A model generated the notes under the pieces. The model saw only the letters and a list, made by a program, of their open reading frames with translations. It was not told the DNA's origin and made no database searches. Position numbers and translations under genes: made by a program. Positions 8,940-16,060 of a DNA stretch of 64,000 nt are shown here, piece after piece; the first letter of the stretch is position 1, and each line of letters begins with the position of its first letter. The DNA comes from Lachnospiraceae bacterium. GTDB taxonomy: Bacteria > Bacillota > Clostridia > Lachnospirales > Lachnospiraceae. The stretch is taken from contig JAIKZO010000108.1 in NCBI GenBank assembly GCA_024682115.1, positions 1 to 64,000 on the forward strand, given 5' to 3'.

Positions 8940-9872
8940 CTACCCTTTTACGGCTCCGATCATGATACCCTTAACGAAATACCGCTGGAAGATCGGATAA
9001 ACCAGCAGGATCGGGGCAACAACGACGATCGTAACGGTCATTCTGATAGAAGTTGCCGTAGCTGCATGAGCAAGTGATGCCGCCAGCGATGCCGCATTAC
9101 CCGTGCTGTTGACCAGTGCCTTTAACGAGCTGGCCTGATTGATGTACTGGTAGAGCGTAAACTGCAATGTGGCAAGTTTGGGGCTCGGTGCAAGCAGGAC
9201 GTTATCCTGGAATGAGTTCCACTGTGCGACCATACTGAATATCGCAACGGTAGCAAGTATGGGTTTTATTACCGGAATGATGATAGCGGTAAATGTCCGC
9301 ATAGTCCCGCAGCCGTCAAGTTCAGCGGCATCGGTCAGTTCCTTGGGAACCGATTCCACAAATGTCTTACACAATACTATATAGAAAGGAGAAACTACCG
9401 TCGGGAGTATGTATACCCAGAACGTATCATAAAGATGAATGTTTCTCATTGTGATAACGAAAGGAATGATACCTGCGTTAAAGTACATCGTAACTACGAC
9501 CATTCGATACCAGAGCTTGCGTTTCCACATGGTCTCGCGGGTGAACATATAACCCAGGAATGCAGAAGCAGCCACCGTAAGCAGCGCTCCTATCAATGTT
9601 CTGGCAAGCGAAATGCCGAAAGCGCTCTTAAGTGCGGGAATGTGTGAAACATTTACATAGTTCGTCAAATGCAGATCCTGCGGCCAGAACCTTATCTTGC
9701 CTCTTCCGCTCAGATCATTATTACTGATCGTGTTGATAAATATGTAATAGAACGGATAAACGCAGACAAAAGCGAAAACGGTGTACACTATATATGTGAT
9801 CACAGTCATCAGTGTGTCGGCCGGATCTAAATGTTTGTGAGTTTTTTTCTTCTTAACATCATTATCAGCCAT
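8940..9872 (-). CDS. Carbohydrate ABC transporter permease (LplC-like)
   Basis: The 310-residue membrane protein has six predicted helices and a binding-protein-dependent permease EAA loop, seen as DAAELDGCGTMRTF, which docks the ATPase. It ends with the typical family tail VKGIMIGAVKG. The ATG shares one base with the stop of the other permease gene (TGATG), a sign of translational coupling. It is the second subunit of the heterodimeric channel. Sugar specificity is inferred only from the adjacent GH31 gene. Confidence 0.92.
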   Translation of the reverse strand: MADNDVKKKKTHKHLDPADTLMTVITYIVYTVFAFVCVYPFYYIFINTISNNDLSGRGKIRFWPQDLHLTNYVNVSHIPALKSAFGISLARTLIGALLTVAASAFLGYMFTRETMWKRKLWYRMVVVTMYFNAGIIPFVITMRNIHLYDTFWVYILPTVVSPFYIVLCKTFVESVPKELTDAAELDGCGTMRTFTAIIIPVIKPILATVAIFSMVAQWNSFQDNVLLAPSPKLATLQFTLYQYINQASSLKALVNSTGNAASLAASLAHAATATSIRMTVTIVVVAPILLVYPIFQRYFVKGIMIGAVKG

Positions 9873-10780
9873 CAGATGAAATTCTCCCCTCTTGTAAGTT
9901 TAGAAATACCGTTCATTACACAAAGAAGTACGATGCTGACCACACTCTTAAGGACACCGATCGCCGTAGCCAGAGGATACGAACCACCCTCATATGCCAC
10001 GTTATACACATAAAGATCAAGTACCTGAATGTAGTCTTTATTAAATGAGTTCTGGAATACATAGAACTGCTCCATACCGTTTGAAAGGAAGTTCGCCATA
10101 TTAAGGAAAAGCAGAACCAGATATGTCGGCAGTATGCTCGGGATCGTAATATGCCATATCGTCTTCCAGCGATTAGCTCCGTCAACCTTGGCAGCATCGA
10201 TCAGTTCTTCATCTATACCGGTAATGGCAGCTATATACATGATGGCAGCCCATCCGGCATTTTTCCATGTGAGCCAAAGCCACATCTTGAACCATATGTG
10301 TTCATTTGACTTAAGGAATGCGATAGGTGTCTTAATAAGGCCCAAATCCATAAGAAGTGAATTCACAACACCTGTGGTATTAAATACACAGAAGGCTATG
10401 GCAAACACAAGAACCCAGCTTATGAAATTCGGGAGCGTGGTGACAGTCTGAACGAACTTCTTATAAGGTTCGCATTTGATCTCATTGAGAAATACCGCAA
10501 ACATCATGGGAAACCACGAGAACAGCATGCTCAGTCCGCTGATGCCGAAGGTATTAAGAAGAACCTGCCATATCTGCTTCCGCTTAATTTCAGTATCCAG
10601 CATGAAGGTAAACCACTTAAGACCTACAAACTGAGAATCGGAAAGCAATGCCGGCGGTTTGTAATCATAGAACGCATAAATCCAGCCATAAAGCGGATAA
10701 TACGCAAAGACAGCTACAAGGATAAGGAACGGTAAAACATATAGAAATTCCCTGTAACCCCTGATTTTCTTTCTGCTCAT
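9872..10780 (-). CDS. Carbohydrate ABC transporter permease (LplB-like)
   Basis: This 302-residue permease has the CarB/LplB pattern: a short basic N-terminus, six membrane helices and the EAA loop DAAKVDGANRWKTI. I place the start at ATG 10780 (MSRKKIRGYREF), with AGGGGG 5-6 bases upstream; a GTG at 10804 is in frame but has no better site. It is the first gene of the transporter operon, immediately behind the operator-rich promoter. Confidence 0.92.
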   Translation of the reverse strand: MSRKKIRGYREFLYVLPFLILVAVFAYYPLYGWIYAFYDYKPPALLSDSQFVGLKWFTFMLDTEIKRKQIWQVLLNTFGISGLSMLFSWFPMMFAVFLNEIKCEPYKKFVQTVTTLPNFISWVLVFAIAFCVFNTTGVVNSLLMDLGLIKTPIAFLKSNEHIWFKMWLWLTWKNAGWAAIMYIAAITGIDEELIDAAKVDGANRWKTIWHITIPSILPTYLVLLFLNMANFLSNGMEQFYVFQNSFNKDYIQVLDLYVYNVAYEGGSYPLATAIGVLKSVVSIVLLCVMNGISKLTRGENFI

Positions 10781-10820
10781 ATAACCCCCTGATAATAACC
10801 CCACATCCTGTATAAGCGAT

Positions 10821-10835
10821 GGTAAAACGTTTTCC
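10821..10835. promoter_or_regulatory. LacI-type operator O1
   Basis: The site reads GGTAAAACGTTTTCC, centred at the CG of 10828-10829. It lies between the promoter and the first permease gene, 41 bases before the start codon, so a bound repressor would block elongation or initiation. Confidence 0.75.
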
Positions 10836-10843
10836 TATTTTGT

Positions 10844-10873
10844 ATTATAAAACGTTTTACCAAAAATGGTCAA
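10844..10873 (-). promoter_or_regulatory. Promoter of transporter operon
   Basis: On the minus strand a -35 box TTGACC (10868-10873) and a -10 box TATAAT (10844-10849) are separated by 18 bases. Operator O2 sits inside the spacer and overlaps the -10 box, which is a repressible arrangement. Confidence 0.75.
10848..10861. promoter_or_regulatory. LacI-type operator O2
   Basis: The core TAAAACGTTTTA (10848-10859) is a perfect 12-bp palindrome, continued by CC. It covers the promoter spacer and part of the -10 box. Its centre is 25 bases from O1 and 79 bases from O3. Confidence 0.78.
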
Positions 10874-10921
10874 CATGAAATATTGCTATGGTTTAGACAA
10901 ATTTTATCAATTGTTGCTATG

Positions 10922-10943
10922 TTCGGTAAAACGTTTTACCGAA
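10922..10943. promoter_or_regulatory. LacI-type operator O3, perfect 22-bp palindrome
   Basis: All 22 bases are self-complementary around the central CG at 10932-10933, with core GGTAAAACGTTTTACC. The core AAAACGTTTT is typical of LacI-family regulators with the CG centre. The position upstream of the -35 box would allow DNA looping to O1 or O2. No LacI-family gene is in this window. Confidence 0.8.
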
Positions 10944-10959
10944 AAGCCCGTAAATACAC

Positions 10960-10988
10960 AAATATCCGGGCCGTAAGCCCGGATATTT
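10960..10988 (-). terminator. Terminator downstream of LUD-domain gene
   Basis: A perfect 12-bp stem pairs 10960-10971 with 10977-10988 around a 5-base loop, with core ATCCGGGC. On the minus strand it is followed by TGTGTATTT; on the plus strand by TTCG. It separates the LUD gene from the operator region of the transporter. Confidence 0.75.
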
Positions 10989-11015
10989 TTCGTTAACATT
11001 TTTTATTTAAGATTT

Positions 11016-11645
11016 CTAAAAACCGAGATCGTCATTTACAAGTATCACATGGATCCTGTCCTTATGTCTTGAAAATCTCGTGATAAGGAACTGACAGCAG
11101 ATCGTATCGGGCGATTTGCAGTCCATGCATTTGCCGGTCTTTGTACAGGGCGTATCAAGTCCGAACCGCTGTGCGTTAATAGGTGCGGCAATGTTCCTGG
11201 CTCTCTTTAATGCAGCATCGACATCAGGGCAGATCTTATTCATACCAACTATAAACAGTACCTTCTTAGGCCCCTGTGCTATTGCTGATACCCTGTTTGA
11301 ATTACCGTCTATATTGACGATGATACCGTCGTCCGTCATGGCATTTGCGCTTGAAAGGAATACATCCGCATCATATGCCATGAGCATTGCGGCCCTCTTA
11401 TCTTCCGTTGCGTCACGATCGATAAAGTTATAATCACCCTTTTTGAGTTCATCGACCAGGCCTATCTCATGAGCGCTCATCGCTCCTCCCATGGTAACGG
11501 AAGCTCCGTTCGGGATGAGTTCCAGAGCTTTTTTCAGAGCCTCTTCTTTGCTTTCGGCATAGTAACCGGTCATATTCCTGGATTCAAGACCTTTTATCGT
11601 CTTCTGCGCCAGAAGTTCGTTTCTCTTTTTTGTCATCTCGTGCAT
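11016..11645 (-). CDS. LUD-domain protein (DUF162, LutC/YkgG-like)
   Basis: The 209-residue protein matches the LUD domain found in LutC and LutB of lactate-utilisation complexes: GGAMSAHEIGL near residue 52, SANAMTDDGIIVNIDG near 100, and a C-terminal Cys cluster (CTKTGKCMDCKSPDTICC) that could bind a metal. LutA and LutB partners are absent, so it is a stand-alone member and its reaction is unknown. The start is supported by GGGGGG eight bases before the ATG. It has its own downstream terminator. An inverted repeat (11680-11687 with 11723-11730) lies between it and the SDR gene. Confidence 0.85.
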   Translation of the reverse strand: MHEMTKKRNELLAQKTIKGLESRNMTGYYAESKEEALKKALELIPNGASVTMGGAMSAHEIGLVDELKKGDYNFIDRDATEDKRAAMLMAYDADVFLSSANAMTDDGIIVNIDGNSNRVSAIAQGPKKVLFIVGMNKICPDVDAALKRARNIAAPINAQRFGLDTPCTKTGKCMDCKSPDTICCQFLITRFSRHKDRIHVILVNDDLGF

Positions 11646-11735
11646 GTTGTATTCCCCCCATATTATAATTTATAACACACGGAATGCTCCGTACTTCGTG
11701 CTCCCGCATCCCTAAAACAATCGCATTCCGCGTTA

Positions 11736-12509
11736 TCACATTGCGGTATAACCTCCATCTACAGGAAGGGCTATTCCCGTAACATAGCTTGAAGCCTTTG
11801 AAGAAAGGAATAAAGCCGCAGTATCAAGTTCACCTTCGAATCCGTAGCGTTCAAGAGGGATTGCTCCCTTTGAATATTCTTTGAAGAAATCCGAATTCAG
11901 GGTTTCCTCCGTGAGCGGAGTAATGAAATATCCGGGGCAGATGGAATTTACCGTTATCCCGTATTTTCCCCACTCGCACGCAAGAGCCCTCGTCAGATTG
12001 ACAACTCCGCCCTTTGCTGCATGGTAGGCGGATGATGCCGCGATCTTATTTCCGACCAGTCCGTACATTGAAGATATGTTTATTATCCTGCCGTATTTGG
12101 CCGGGATCATGGCTTTTTTGGCAACGGATCTGGCCATTCTGAAAGTTCCGAAAAGGTCTATGTTCATCTCATTTTCAAACATTTCGTCGGGAACATCTTC
12201 CGCCGGGGTAATCCCTCCGGTTCCGGCATTGTTTATCAGGATATCTATCCTGCCGAATTCTTTCAGTGTTTCGTCAACCGCTTTTTCAACCATTTCGGTA
12301 TCGGTGATATCGCACTGTACGGCGAGCGTCTTTACCCCGTATTTACCGGCGATCTCCGCAGCCACCTCATCTATCAGTTCCTTTCGTCTTGCAAGAGCCA
12401 CTATATTACAGCCCTGCGAAGCAAGTGCTTTGGCCATCTGTACACCGAGCCCCGTAGAACAGCCCGTGACTATGGCCACCTGATCCGTGAGATCAAATAT
12501 GTTTTCCAT
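11736..12509 (-). CDS. SDR oxidoreductase, probable fructuronate reductase / KduD-like
   Basis: The 257-residue protein is a classical short-chain dehydrogenase: VTGCSTGLG is the NAD(P)-binding loop, NNAG the structural motif, and Ser with YHAAK form the catalytic set. It ends with the usual ALPVDGGYTAM tail. I chose ATG 12509 (MENIFDL) with AGGAGG upstream; a longer reading frame to 12587 overlaps uxaC. Next to uxaC, kdgK and eda it most likely reduces D-fructuronate to D-mannonate, as the SDR-type UxuB (YjmF) of Bacillus does, or acts as 2-deoxygluconate dehydrogenase. Substrate is inferred from context. Confidence 0.85.
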   Translation of the reverse strand: MENIFDLTDQVAIVTGCSTGLGVQMAKALASQGCNIVALARRKELIDEVAAEIAGKYGVKTLAVQCDITDTEMVEKAVDETLKEFGRIDILINNAGTGGITPAEDVPDEMFENEMNIDLFGTFRMARSVAKKAMIPAKYGRIINISSMYGLVGNKIAASSAYHAAKGGVVNLTRALACEWGKYGITVNSICPGYFITPLTEETLNSDFFKEYSKGAIPLERYGFEGELDTAALFLSSKASSYVTGIALPVDGGYTAM

Positions 12510-12555
12510 GATAAATAAAGCCTCCTTTTCCTTTTTCCTTAGCGTTTTATCATCA

Positions 12556-13989
12556 TCAAAGACCGAAATATTTCCGGGCATTATCATAGGAAATGCCCGT
12601 AACGATCCTCTTTAATGCTTCTTCATCATTCGGATATTCTCCGTTTTCAACCCACGATCCTATTAGATTGCACATTATCCTTCTGAAGTAATCATGTCTG
12701 GCATAGGAAAGGAACGATCTCGAATCGGTGAGCATACCGATGAAATTACCGAGTACCCCGAGGTTAGCCAGTGACTTCATCTGCTCTTCCATTCCGGTCT
12801 TATGATCGTTGAACCACCATGCCGGTCCGTGCTGTATCTTTCCCGGGACTTCCGGCGACTGGAAGCTGCCGATGAGCGTTCCGATCTGTGCGTTATCGGA
12901 AGGATCGAGTGAAAATACGATCGTCTTCGGAAGTTCATCCGTCTCGTCAAGTTCGGACAGGAACGCGGCAAGATTTCCTATGCAGGAATTGTCTGCTATC
13001 ATATCATAACCCGTATCCGGACCGAGACTCTTAAACTTTCCCTTATTTACGTTTCTAAGGCATGAGTAATGGATCTCCATCGCTATGCAGTGTTTATGAT
13101 ACTGTTTGGCAAGTGCCAGGAGTACTGCGGTCATATAACCTTCAGCCTCTTCAACGCTTACGCTCTCTCCTCTCATGGCTTTCCCGAAAGCGGTATCGCA
13201 CTGTTCCATCGGAATTTTTCTGAAAGGAACATAGTCAAGTCCGTGGTCTGATGCCAGGCAGCCGCAGGACACAAAGAATCCAAGGCGCTTTATAAGAGCG
13301 TCTATGACATCCTGAGTGCTTTCAAGCGAATCCTTTCCCACAGACGCGGCGAGCTTTACGATATAATCCGCAAACCCGTCCTTATGTATGTTCACGGCTT
13401 TATCGGGTCTGAACGAAGGACGTACGGCATAACCCACGCTGTCGTCTGCAGCTATCTTTTTATGCCATTCAAGGCTGTCTGTAGGATCGTCAGTTGTCCC
13501 GATATAGGTCACATTGCTCTTCCTTATCAGTCCCCTCACGCTGAGATCCGGATCGTTCCTTAGCATATCGTTGCATCTTTTGAAGATGCTGTCGGCGTTG
13601 GAAGGTGTGAGCGGTTCGTATATCCCGAAATATTTTTTCAGTTCCAGATGGCACCAATGATACATCGGATTTCCTATCGCAAGCGAAAGCGTATCCGCAA
13701 ATCTCCGGAACCTTTCCGCCTCATCCGATCTTCCGGTAACAATGTCTTCCTTCGTTCCGTTAGAGCGAAGAAGACGCCATTTGTAATGATCACCCGCGAT
13801 ACTGCCATCGGACTGTTTTCCTCCGAACCAGACATCTCCTATCCCGTCAAATCTTCTGTCTTCGAAGATCTCCTGCGGTGAAAGGTGGCAATGATAATCT
13901 ATGATCGGCAAATCTTCCGCATAGTCGTGAAAAAGATGTTTTGCCGTCTTGGTATCAAGGATAAAATCCTCATCCATAAAGTTCTTCAT
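12556..13989 (-). CDS. uxaC: Glucuronate/galacturonate isomerase UxaC
   Basis: The 477-residue product has the uronate isomerase signature: the metal-binding DYHCHLSP near residue 35 (HxH), the WGTDDPT-like segment read here as GTTDDPTDS, and C-terminal DSRSFLSYARHDYFRR. The enzyme converts D-glucuronate to D-fructuronate, or D-galacturonate to D-tagaturonate, in the cytoplasm. ATG 13989 is preceded by GGAG at 9 bases; a TTG at 14004 also opens the frame but lacks a better site. It lies 18 bases after kdgK and 46 bases before the SDR gene, which is a clear operon. Confidence 0.95.
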   Translation of the reverse strand: MKNFMDEDFILDTKTAKHLFHDYAEDLPIIDYHCHLSPQEIFEDRRFDGIGDVWFGGKQSDGSIAGDHYKWRLLRSNGTKEDIVTGRSDEAERFRRFADTLSLAIGNPMYHWCHLELKKYFGIYEPLTPSNADSIFKRCNDMLRNDPDLSVRGLIRKSNVTYIGTTDDPTDSLEWHKKIAADDSVGYAVRPSFRPDKAVNIHKDGFADYIVKLAASVGKDSLESTQDVIDALIKRLGFFVSCGCLASDHGLDYVPFRKIPMEQCDTAFGKAMRGESVSVEEAEGYMTAVLLALAKQYHKHCIAMEIHYSCLRNVNKGKFKSLGPDTGYDMIADNSCIGNLAAFLSELDETDELPKTIVFSLDPSDNAQIGTLIGSFQSPEVPGKIQHGPAWWFNDHKTGMEEQMKSLANLGVLGNFIGMLTDSRSFLSYARHDYFRRIMCNLIGSWVENGEYPNDEEALKRIVTGISYDNARKYFGL

Positions 13990-14007
13990 GATCTTTCGCT
14001 CCAATAT

Positions 14008-15021
14008 CTATCTCTGTACTCTTCCGGATGCGTCACCGCCGGCAAGTTTTTTGACCTCATCTACGGTAACCCTGTTGAAATCTCCTTCAACCGAATGCTT
14101 AAGAGCTGATGCCGCTACGGCAAATTCTATCGCATCCCCTGTCGAATATCCGTTCATCAGTGAATAGATAAGTCCGCCTCCGAAGCTGTCTCCGCCGCCG
14201 ACTCTGTCAACTATATGAAGGTGATACTGTTTTGAAAAACAGTAATCCTTTCCGTCATAGAGCATTCCCTGCCAGTCGTTGTCGTTGGCCGAGATCGAAG
14301 TACGGAGCGTGATCGCTACCTTTTCAAATCCGAATCTTTCGGCGAGCTGTCTGGCAACGGATTTATACCCTTCGGTATTGAGCTTTCCGCCCGTTATGTC
14401 CGTGCCCTCGGCTTCGATCCCGAACACATCCTTTGCATCCTCTTCGTTCGAGATGCATACATCAACGTATTCGCAGAGCTTTGTCATCGCTTCTCGCGCT
14501 TCATCCCTCGTCCAGAGTTTTCCGCGATAATTAAGATCGCAGCTTATCTTTACACCCTTGGACTTTGCCACACGGCATGCCTCGAGACAGATATCTGTAA
14601 GGTTTTTGCCCAGTGCGGGTGTGATCCCGGTAAAGTGGAACCATGATGCTCCGTCAAATATCGCCTCCCAGTCGAAATCCGAAGGAGAAGCTTCCTGTAT
14701 GGCTGAATGTGCCCTGTCGTAAATGCATACGCTTCCTCTTTGCGACGCACCCTTTTCAAGGTAATAGCTACCTATCCTGTCACCGCCGCGTGAGATAAAC
14801 CGTGTATCAACACCGAAATATCTTAAATTGTTCACTGCGGCCTGTCCTATCGCATGCTTGGGAAGCTTGGTGACAAAAGCCGTATCCATCCCGTAATTTG
14901 CAAGCGATACCGAAACATTCGCTTCACCGCCGCCGAAAGTTGCCTGAAGCTGATCGTCCTGAAAAAATCTGTAATACCCGTTCGGTGCAAGCCGGAGCAT
15001 TATCTCTCCGAATGTGACCAC
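14008..15021 (-). CDS. kdgK: 2-keto-3-deoxygluconate kinase KdgK (PfkB family)
   Basis: The protein (337 residues from the GTG) is a PfkB/ribokinase-fold sugar kinase: N-terminal VTFGEIMLRLAP, the GGGEANVSVSLA segment and the C-terminal ATP/catalytic motif DRVGGGDSFGGG. It phosphorylates KDG to KDPG, the substrate of the Eda encoded just upstream. The start is unusual. GTG 15021 is 16 bases from the GGAGG at 15038-15042, whereas an in-frame ATT at 15028-15030 is 7 bases away and would give a start MGRVVTFGEIM, the usual family N-terminus. No in-frame ATG exists before the upstream stop. I list the canonical GTG but favour ATT as the true start. Confidence 0.93.
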   Translation of the reverse strand: MVTFGEIMLRLAPNGYYRFFQDDQLQATFGGGEANVSVSLANYGMDTAFVTKLPKHAIGQAAVNNLRYFGVDTRFISRGGDRIGSYYLEKGASQRGSVCIYDRAHSAIQEASPSDFDWEAIFDGASWFHFTGITPALGKNLTDICLEACRVAKSKGVKISCDLNYRGKLWTRDEAREAMTKLCEYVDVCISNEEDAKDVFGIEAEGTDITGGKLNTEGYKSVARQLAERFGFEKVAITLRTSISANDNDWQGMLYDGKDYCFSKQYHLHIVDRVGGGDSFGGGLIYSLMNGYSTGDAIEFAVAASALKHSVEGDFNRVTVDEVKKLAGGDASGRVQR

Positions 15022-15027
15022 TCTGCC

Positions 15028-15042
15028 AATATTGAAACCTCC
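15028..15042 (-). promoter_or_regulatory. Shine-Dalgarno and candidate ATT start codon of kdgK
   Basis: GGAGG (15038-15042 on the minus strand) is followed after 7 bases by ATT (15028-15030), which is in frame with kdgK. The nearest conventional start, GTG 15021, is too far from this site. ATT starts are rare and known mainly from infC, where they limit expression. Confidence 0.55.
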
Positions 15043-15067
15043 AAAATGACTATATTATGTAAACTTT

Positions 15068-16030
15068 TTATGCTCTAGACAAATGAATCTCAAAACCCGA
15101 AAAATCGCCATTCAGATAAATGAACTTGGTTCCTTTTTCATCGACAAGGCGTGAACTCTCGTCAAACGTCGCACCCTTCCTTAAAAGGTGATACACGGCT
15201 CTGTCCACATCATTGGTCGTGATGCCTATATGTCCGCACCTGCCGCGGCCGTTATATTTCATCACCTCCGCAAATTCCTTACCGACAAAGATCCCTTTAT
15301 CGTTTTCATCGTATTCGAATCCGAATAATGCACTTAAGGTTTTCGCCGTTCTTTGTGCCTCACCTGCATCTTCGCAGTTTATACCGATATGTCTGAGCCT
15401 GAACCCGAGCATATTGCGTACCGCAGCTTCACAGATGGATGTGATCTCGTCCCACTTTTCGTTTTCTATAAGATCCTTTTTGACCATCCATGTACCCCCG
15501 CATGCGAGTATCTGCGGAAAGCTCATGTATTTGGAAAGATTCTCTGTGTTCACTCCGCCGGTAGGCATCCACTTAAGGGTCTTATAGGGACCTGCCAGAG
15601 CCTTTAATTTCTCTATCCCGCCGTTCTGTTCGGCAGGGAAGAACTTAACGACTTCAAGGCCCATGGCCATAGCCTGTTCCATCTCTCCTGCGGTGGCGGT
15701 TCCCGGCATCATGCATACTCCCTTTGAGATGACATATCCCGTCACCTTGGGGTTAAATCCGGGACTTACTATAAAGCTTACTCCCGCAGCGATAGCCCTG
15801 TCCGCCTGCTCCGTCGTCAGTACCGTTCCGGCTCCCACTATCATCTCGGGAACTTCTTTTACGATTGCTTTGATCGCATCTTCAGCAGCAGCTGTCCTGA
15901 ATGTTACTTCTGCAGCGCTAAGGCCGCCTTTAACAAGTGCTTTTGCAAGCGGTACGGCTTTGGATGCTTCATCGATCGCGATCACAGGTACGATCCCGAT
16001 ATCGTGGATCTTTTGAAGTAATTCGTTCAT
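15068..16030 (-). CDS. eda: KDPG/KHG aldolase fused to a VOC (glyoxalase-fold) domain
   Basis: Residues 1-210 are the class I aldolase Eda: Glu in AAEVTFRTAA, the GAGTVLT loop, the Schiff-base Lys in EVVKFFPAEQ and the PTGGV phosphate site. It splits KDPG to pyruvate and glyceraldehyde-3-phosphate. Residues 215-320 form a second module starting RLRHIGINCEDAGEA with the repeated beta-alpha-beta of the vicinal-oxygen-chelate fold (HIGI ... HIGIT ... FEIHL). Single-domain Eda is about 210 residues, so this is a true fusion. GGAGG precedes the ATG. It is the first uronate gene and starts 30 bases after the kinase-DegV gene. The VOC domain's role is unknown. Confidence 0.92.
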   Translation of the reverse strand: MNELLQKIHDIGIVPVIAIDEASKAVPLAKALVKGGLSAAEVTFRTAAAEDAIKAIVKEVPEMIVGAGTVLTTEQADRAIAAGVSFIVSPGFNPKVTGYVISKGVCMMPGTATAGEMEQAMAMGLEVVKFFPAEQNGGIEKLKALAGPYKTLKWMPTGGVNTENLSKYMSFPQILACGGTWMVKKDLIENEKWDEITSICEAAVRNMLGFRLRHIGINCEDAGEAQRTAKTLSALFGFEYDENDKGIFVGKEFAEVMKYNGRGRCGHIGITTNDVDRAVYHLLRKGATFDESSRLVDEKGTKFIYLNGDFSGFEIHLSRA

Positions 16031-16060
16031 GTTTTCCTCCGTTTATGACATAATCGTCAT

